A model generated the notes under the pieces. It made no database searches, was not told the DNA's origin, and saw nothing but the letters and a program-made list of their open reading frames with translations. The position numbers and the translations under genes are program-made. Source: Clytia hemisphaerica (Eukaryota > Cnidaria > Hydrozoa > Leptothecata > Clytiidae). Taken from it: a stretch of DNA of 64,000 bases. The stretch covers positions 59,847-123,846 of the forward strand of contig CACVBU010000284.1 of the NCBI GenBank assembly GCA_902728285.1, read 5' to 3'. This document shows, piece by piece, positions 57,001 to 64,000 of this stretch (position 1 is the stretch's first letter; the number at the start of each line of letters is the position of its first letter).

Positions 57001-60000
57001 TCTAAAGGCTGTGGGGTAGGTTTAAAGGCCTAACCAAGCAAAATGAGTCACCGCGTTTGGCTTGGCAGGGTAAACGCGGAAATTGAAAGCCAATTTAGGG
57101 GTTGATACTTGTTCTAAAGGCTGTGGGGTAGGTTTAAAGGCCTAACCAAGCAAAATGAGTCACCGCGTTTGGCTTGGCAGGGTAAATGCGGAAATTGAAA
57201 GCCAATTTTAGGGGTTGATACTTGTTCTAAAGGCTGTGGGGTAGGTTTAAAGGCCTAACCAAGCAAATTGAGTAACCGCCTTTGGCTTGGCAGGGTAAAC
57301 GCAGAAATTGAAAGCCAATTTTAGGGGTTGATACTTGTTCTAAAGGCTCTGGGGTAGGTTTGAAGGCCTAACCAAGCAAAATGAGTCACCGCGTTTGGCT
57401 TGACAGGGTAAACGCGGAAATTGAAAGCCAATTTTAGGGGTTGATACTTGTTCTAAAGGCTGTGGGGTAGGTTTAAAGGCCTAACCAAGCCAAATGAGTC
57501 ACCGCGTTTGGCTTGGCAGGGTAAACGCGGAAATTGAAAGCCAATTTTAGGGGTTGATACTTGTTCTAAAGGCTGTGGGGTAGGTTTAAAGGCCTAACCA
57601 AGCAAAATGAGTCACCGCGTTTGGCTTGGCAGGGTAAACGCGGAAATTGAAAGCCAATTTTAGGGGTTGATACTTGTTCTAAAGGCTGTGGGGTAGGTTT
57701 AAAGGCCTAACCAAGCAAAATGAGTCACCGCGTTTGGCTTGGCAGGGTAAACGCGGAAATTGAAAGCCAATTTTAGGGGTTGATACTTGTTCTAAAGGCG
57801 TGGGTAGGTTTTTAAAGGCCTAACCAAGCAAAATGAGTCACCGCGTTTGGCTTGGCAGGGTAAACGCGGAAATTGAAGCCAATTTAGGGGTTGATACTTG
57901 TTCTAAAGGCTGTGGGGTAGGTTTAAAGGCCTAACCAAGCAAAATGAGTCACCGCGTTTGGCTTGGCAGGGTAAACGCGGAAATTGAAAGCCAATTTTAG
58001 GGGTGATACTTGTTCTAAAGGCTGTGGGGTAGGTTTAAAGGCCTAACCAAGCAAAATGAGTCACCGCGTTTGGCTTGGCAGGGTAAACGCGGAAATTGAA
58101 AGCCAATTTTAGGGGTTGATACTTGTTCTAAAGGCTGTGGGGTAGGTTTAAAGGCCTAACCAAGCAAAATGAGTCACCGCGTTTGGCTTGGCAGGGTAAA
58201 CGCGGAAATTGAAAGCCAATTTTAGGGGTTGATACTTGTTCTAAAGGCTGTAGGGTAGGTTTAAAGGCCTAACCAAGCAAATGAGTCACCGCGTTTGGCT
58301 TGGCAGGTTAAACGCGGAAATTGAAAGCCAATTTTAGGGGTTGATACTTGTTCTAAAGGCTGTGGGGTAGGTTTAAAGGCCTAACCAAGCAAAATGAGTC
58401 AACGCGTTTGGCTTGGCAGGGTAAACGCGGAAATTGAAAGCCAATTTTAAGGGTTGATACTTGTTCTAAAGGCTGTGGGGTAGGTTTAAAGGCCTAACCA
58501 AGCAAAATGAGTCACCGCGTTTGGCTTGGCAGGGTAAACGCGGAAATTGAAAGCCAATTTTAGGGGTTGATACTTGTTCTAAAGGCTGTGGGGTAGGTTT
58601 AAAGGCCTAACCAAGCAAAATGAGTCACCGCGTTTGGCTTGGCAGGGTAAACGCGGAAATTGAAAGCCAATTTTAGGGGTTGATACTTGTTCTAAAGGCT
58701 GTGGGGTAGGTTTAAAGGCCTAACCAAGCAAAATGAGTCACCGCGTTTGGCTTGGCAGGGTAAACGCGGAAATTGAAAGCCAATTTTAGGGGTTGATACT
58801 TGTTCTAAAGGCTCTGGGGTAGGTTTAAAGGCCTAACCAAGCAAAATGAGTCACCGCGTTTGGCTTGGCAGGGTAAACGCGGAAATTGAAAGCCAATTTT
58901 AGGGGTTGATACTTGTTCTAAAGGCTGTGGGGTAGGTTTAAAGGCCTAACCAAGCCAAATGAGTCACCGCGTTTGGCTTGGCAGGGTAAACGCGGAAATT
59001 GAAAGCCAATTTAGGGGTTGATACTTGTTCTAAAGGCTGTGGGGTAGGTTTTTAAAGCCTAACCAAGCAAAAATGTCACGCGCGTTTGGCTTGGCAGGGT
59101 AAACGCGGAAATTGAAAGCCAATTTTAGGGGTTGATACTTGTTCTAAAGGCTGTGGGGTAGGTTTAAAGGCCTAACCAAGCAAAATGAGTCACCGCGTTT
59201 GGCTTGGCAGGGTAAACGCGGAAATTGAAAGCCAATTTTAGGGGTTGATACTTGTTCTAAAGGCTGTGGGGTAGGTTTAAAGGCCTAACCAAGCAAAATG
59301 AGTCACCGCGTTTGGCTTGGCAGGGTAAACGCGGAAATTGAAAGCCAATTTAGGGGTTGATACTTGTTCTAAAGGCTGTGGGTAGGTTTAAAGGCCTAAC
59401 CAAGCAAAATGAGTCACCGCGTTTGGCTTGGCAGGGTAAACGCGGAAATTGAAAGCCAATTTTAGGGGTTGATACTTGTTCTAAAGGCTGTGGGGTAGGT
59501 TTAAAGGCCTAACCAAGCAAAATGAGTCACCGCGTTTGGCTTGGCAGGGTAAACGCGGAAATTGAAAGCCAATTTTAGGGGTGATACTTGTTCTAAAGGC
59601 TGTGGGGTAGGTTTAAAGGCCTAACCAAGCAAAATGAGTCACCGCGTTTGGCTTGGCAGGGTAACGCGGGAAATTGAAAGCCAATTTTAGGGGTTGATAC
59701 TTGTTCTAAAGGCTGTGGGGTAGGTTTAAAGGCCTAACCAAGCAAAATGAGTCACCGCGTTTGGCTTGGCAGGGTAAACGCGGAAATTGAAAGCCAATTT
59801 TAGGGGTTGATACTTGTTCTAAAGGCTGTGGGGTAGGTTTAAAGGCCTAACCAAGCAAAATGAGTCACCGCGTTTGGCTTGGCAGGGTAAACGCGGAAAT
59901 TGAAAGCCAATTTAGGGGTTGATACTTGTTCTAAAGGCTGTGGGGTAGGTTTAAAGGCCTAACCAAGCAAAATGAGTCACCGCGTTTGGCTTGGCAGGGT

Positions 60001-63000
60001 AAACGCGGAAATTGAAAGCCAATTTTAGGGTTGATACTTGTTCTAAAGGCTGTGGGGTAGGTTTAAAGGCCTAACCAAGCAAAATGAGTCACCGCGTTTG
60101 GCTTGGCAGGGTAAACGCGAGAAATTGAAAGCCAATTTTAGGGGTTGATACTTGTTCTAAAGGCTGTGGGGTAGGTTTAAAGGCCTAACCAAGCAAAATG
60201 AGTCACCGCGTTTGGCTTGGCAGGGTAAACGCGGAAATTGAAAGCCAATTTTAGGGGTTGATACTTGTTCTAAAGGCTGTGGGGTAGGTTTAAAGGCCTA
60301 ACCAACAAGCCAAAATGAGTCACCGCGTTTGGCTTGGCAGGGTAAACGCGGAAATTGAAAGCCAATTTTAGGGGTTGATACTTGTTCTAAAGGCTGTGGG
60401 GTAGGTTTAAAGGCCTAACCAAGCAAAATGAGTCACCGCGTTTGGCTTGGCAGGGTAAACGCGGAAATTGAAAGCCAATTTTAGGGGTTGATACTTGTTC
60501 TAAACGCGGAAATTGAAAGCCAATTTTAGGGGTTGATACTTGTTCTAAAGGCTGTGGGGTAGGTTTAAAGGCCTAACCAAGCAAAATGAGTCACCGCGTT
60601 TGGCTTGGCAGGGTAAACGCGGAAATTGAAAGCCAATTTTAGGGGTTGATACTTGTTCTAAAGGCTGTGGGGTGGGTTTAAAGGCCTAACCAAGCAAAAT
60701 GACTCACCGCGTTTGGCTTGGCAGGGTAAACGCGGAAATTGAAAGCCAATTTTAGGGGTTGATACTTGTTCTAAAGGCTGTGGGGTAGGTTTTTTAAAGG
60801 CCTAACCAAGCAAAATGAGTCACCGCGTTTGGCTTGGCAGGGTAAACGCGGAAATTGAAAGCCAATTTTAGGGGTTGATACTTGTTCTAAAGGCTGTGGG
60901 GTGGGTTTAAAGGCCTAACCAAGCAAAATGAGTCACCGCGTTTGGCTTGGCAGGGTAAAACGCGGAAATTGAAAGCCAAATTTTAGGGGTTGATACTTGT
61001 TCTAAAGGCTGTGGGGTGGGTTTTTAAAGGCCTAACCAAGCAAAATGAGTCACCGCGTTTGGCTTGGCAGGGTAAACGCGGAAATTGAAAGCCAATTTTA
61101 GGGGTTGATACTTGTTCTAAAGGCTGTGGGGTGGGTTTAAAGGCCTAACCAAGCAAAATGAGTCACCGCGTTTGGCTTGGCAGGGTAAACGCGGAAATTG
61201 AAAGCCAATTTTAGGGGTTGATACTTGTTCTAAAGGCTGCTGTGGGGGTAGGTTTAAAGGCCTAACCAAGCAAAATGACTCACCGCGTTTGGCTTGGCAG
61301 GGTAAACGCGGAAATTGAAAGCCAATTTTAGGGGTTGATACTTGTTCTAAAGGCTGTGGGGTGGGTTTAAAGGCCTAACCAAGCAAAATGAGTCACCGCG
61401 TTTGGCTTGGCAGGGTAAACGCGGAAATTGAAAGCCAATTTTAGGGGTTGATACTTGTTCTAAAGGCTGTGGGGTGGGTTTAAAGGCCTAACCAAGCAAA
61501 ATGACTCACCGCGTTTGGCTTGGCAGGGTAAACGCGGAAATTGAAAGCCAAATTTTAGGGGTTGATACTTGTTCTAAAGGCTGTGGGGTGGGTTTAAAGG
61601 CCTAACCAAGCAAAATGAGTCACCGCGTTTGGCTTGGCAGGGTAAACGCGGAAATTGAAAGCCAATTTTAGGGGTTGATACTTGTTCTAAAGGCTGTGGG
61701 GTGGGTTTTAAAGGCCTAACCAAGCAAAATGACTCACCGCGTTTGGCTTGGCAGGGTAAACGCGGAAATTGAAAGCCAAATTTTAGGGGTTGATACTTGT
61801 TCTAAAGGCTGTGGGGTGGGTTTAAAGGCCTAACCAAGCAAAATGACTCACCGCGTTTGGCTTGGCAGGGTAAACGCGGAAATTGAAAGCCAATTTTAGG
61901 GGTTGATACTTGTTCTAAAGGCTGTGGGGTGGGTTTAAAGGCCTAACCAAGCAAAATGAGTCACCGCGTTTGGCTTGGCAGGGTAAACGCGGAAAAATTG
62001 AAAGCCAATTTTAGGGGTTGGGTTGATACTTGTTCTAAAGGCTGTGGGGTGGGTTTAAAGGCCTAACCAAGCAAAATGAGTCACCGCGTTTGGCTTGGCA
62101 GGGTAAACGCGGAAATTGAAAGCCAATTTTAGGGGGTTGATACTTGTTCTAAAGGCTGTGGGGTAGGTTTTTTAAAGGCCTAACCAAGCAAAATGACTCA
62201 CCGCGTTTGGCTTGGCAGGGTAAACGCGGAAATTGAAAGCCAATTTTAGGGGTTGATACTTGTTCTAAAGGCTGTGGGGTGGGTTTAAAGGCCTAACCAA
62301 GCAAAATGACTCACCGCGTTTGGCTTGGCAGGGTAAACGCGGAAATTGAAAGCCAATTTTAGGGGTTGATACTTGTTCTAAAGGCTGTGGGGTAGGTTTA
62401 AAGGCCTAACCAAGCAAAATGAGTCACCGCGTTTGGCTTGGCAGGGTAAACGCGGAAATTGAAAGCCAATTTTAGGGGTTGATACTTGTTCTAAAGGCTG
62501 TGGGGTGGGTTTAAAGGCCTAACCAAGCAAAATGAGTCACCGCGTTTGGCTTGGCAGGGTAAACGCGGAAATTGAAAGCCAAATTTTAGGGGTTGATACT
62601 TGTTCTAAAGGCTGTGGGGTGGGTTTAAAGGCCTAACCAAGCAAAATGAGTCACCGCGTTTGGCTTGGCAGGGTAAACGCGGAAATTGAAAGCCAATTTT
62701 AGGGGTTGATACTTGTTCTAAAGGCTGTGGGGTGGGTTTAAAGGCCTAACCAAGCAAAATGACTCACCGCGTTTGGCTTGGCAGGGGGTAAACGCGGAAA
62801 TTGAAAGCCAATTTTAGGGGTTGATACTTGTTCTAAAGGCTGTGGGGTGGGTTTTTTAAAGGCCTAACCAAGCAAAATGACTCACCGCGTTTGGCTTGGC
62901 AGGGTAAACGCGGAAATTGAAAGCCAATTTTAGGGGTTGATACTTGTTCTAAAGGCTGTGGGGTGGGTTTAAAGGCCTAACCAAGCAAAATGACTCACCG

Positions 63001-64000
63001 CGTTTGGCTTGGCAGGGGGTAAACGCGGAAATTGAAAGCCAAATTTTAGGGGGTTGATACTTGTTCTAAAGGCTGTGGGGTGGGTTTAAAGGCCTAACCA
63101 AGCAAAATGACTCACCGCGTTTGGCTTGGCAGGGTAAACGCGGAAATTGAAAGCCAATTTTAGGGGTTGATACTTGTTCTAAAGGCTGTGGGGTAGGTTT
63201 TTTTTTTTAAAGGCCTAACCAAGCAAAATGACTCACCGCGTTTGGCTTGGCAGGGTAAACGCGGAAATTGAAAGCCAATTTTAGGGGTTGATACTTGTTC
63301 TAAAGGCTGTGGGGTGGGTTTAAAGGCCTAACCAAGCAAAATGACTCACCGCGTTTGGCTTGGCAGGGTAAACGCGGAAATTGAAAGCCAATTTTAGGGG
63401 GGTTGATACTTGTTCTAAAGGCTGTGGGGTGGGTTTTTTAAAGGCCTAACCAAGCAAAATGACTCACCGCGTTTGGCTTGGCAGGGTAAACGCGGAAATT
63501 GAAAGCCAATTTTAGGGGTTGATACTTGTTCTAAAGGCTGTGGGGTGGGTTTAAAGGCCTAACCAAGCAAAATGAGTCACCGCGTTTGGCTTGGCAGGGT
63601 AAACGCGGAAATTGAAAGCCAATTTTAGGGGTTGATACTTGTTCTAAAGGCTGTGGGGTGGGTTTAAAGGCCTAACCAAGCAAAATGAGTCACCGCGTTT
63701 GGCTTGGCAGGGTAAACGCGGAAATTGAAAGCCAATTTTAGGGGTTGATACTTGTTCTAAAGGCTGTGGGGGTAGGTTTAAAGGCCTAACCAAGCAAAAT
63801 GAGTCACCGCGTTTGGCTTGGCAGGGTAAACGCGGAAATTGAAAGCCAAATTTTAGGGGTTGATACTTGTTCTAAAGGCTGTGGGGGTAGGTTTAAAGGC
63901 CTAACCAAGCAAAATGAGTCACCGCGTTTGGCTTGGCAGGGTAAACGCGGAAATTGAAAGCCAATTTTAGGGGTTGATACTTGTTCTAAAGGCTGTGGGG
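54078..64000. repeat. 113-bp satellite array, about 88 units, continues past the window
   Basis: Head-to-tail units with period 113 (e.g. CTGTGGGGTAGG at 54191 and 54304). One unit runs GGTTTAAAGGCCTAACC, AAGCAAAATGAGTCACCGCG, TTTGGCTTGGCAGGGTAAAC, GCGGAAATTGAAAGCCAATT, TTAGGGGTTGATACTTG, TTCTAAAGGCTGTGGGGTA. Inside are overlapping inverted repeats: CGCGTTT/AAACGCG, CCAAGC.AA/TT.GCTTGG and CAATT/AATTG. Nearly every unit carries TGAGTCA, or TGACTCA after about 60.7 kb. Most units differ by zero to three changes. A 113 period rules out a translated repeat. From about 60.66 kb GGTGGGTTT replaces GGTAGGTTT in many units and T- and G-runs vary in length. A shortened unit lies near 60500. Confidence 0.98.

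Noticed and set aside
54078..64000. CRISPR-like or protein-coding tandem repeat
   Set aside because: No spacers: units abut directly. The 113-bp period is not a multiple of three and all frames contain stops. The context is a eukaryotic genome.

Overview
The window is animal nuclear DNA: AT-rich, gene-poor, with short GT-AG exons, long introns full of small transposable elements, and a long satellite array. The gene families (dymeclin, a CXorf58-like protein) and the repeat-borne gene families fit an early-branching metazoan. A cnidarian is my best guess, with low confidence. Nothing bacterial or viral was seen.

Layout. Bases 1-159 are the 3' end of an unidentified plus-strand gene. A complete nine-exon minus-strand gene (8369 down to 2397, 338 aa) encodes a CXorf58-like IQ-motif protein. 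Intergenic repeats follow (8.4-15.5 kb). A complete sixteen-exon minus-strand dymeclin gene (31406 down to 15568, 648 aa) has introns holding SINE copies, a decayed LINE ORF1 and many miniature inverted-repeat elements (MITEs). From 31.9 to 37.2 kb there is a dense cluster of nested MITEs, then a 774-base assembly gap. A two-exon plus-strand gene (39232-41857) encodes a 465-aa secreted, highly charged protein with several furin-like sites. From 42 to 53.6 kb lie dispersed repeats, a broken PIN/FEN-like repeat-family gene and a 19-bp minisatellite. From 54078 to the end of the window there is an uninterrupted array of a 113-bp satellite, about 88 copies.

The genes do not form a pathway. Dymeclin acts at the Golgi, the CXorf58 family is poorly characterised, and the secreted protein is unrecognised. 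What links them is an acceptor-like splice signal 7 to 15 nt upstream of each of the three start codons, which suggests 5'-UTR introns or spliced-leader trans-splicing. The richest signals are in the mobile DNA: several MITE families with exact target duplications (TA, TTAA, 5, 6, 7 and 8 bp), three clean nested insertions, and repeats carrying palindromic bZIP sites. The satellite carries an AP-1 heptamer in nearly every unit, and the large inverted repeat pair carries CRE octamers.

Exon models were built by hand from reading frame, splice signals and remembered similarity to human DYM and CXorf58. No alignment or database search was run.
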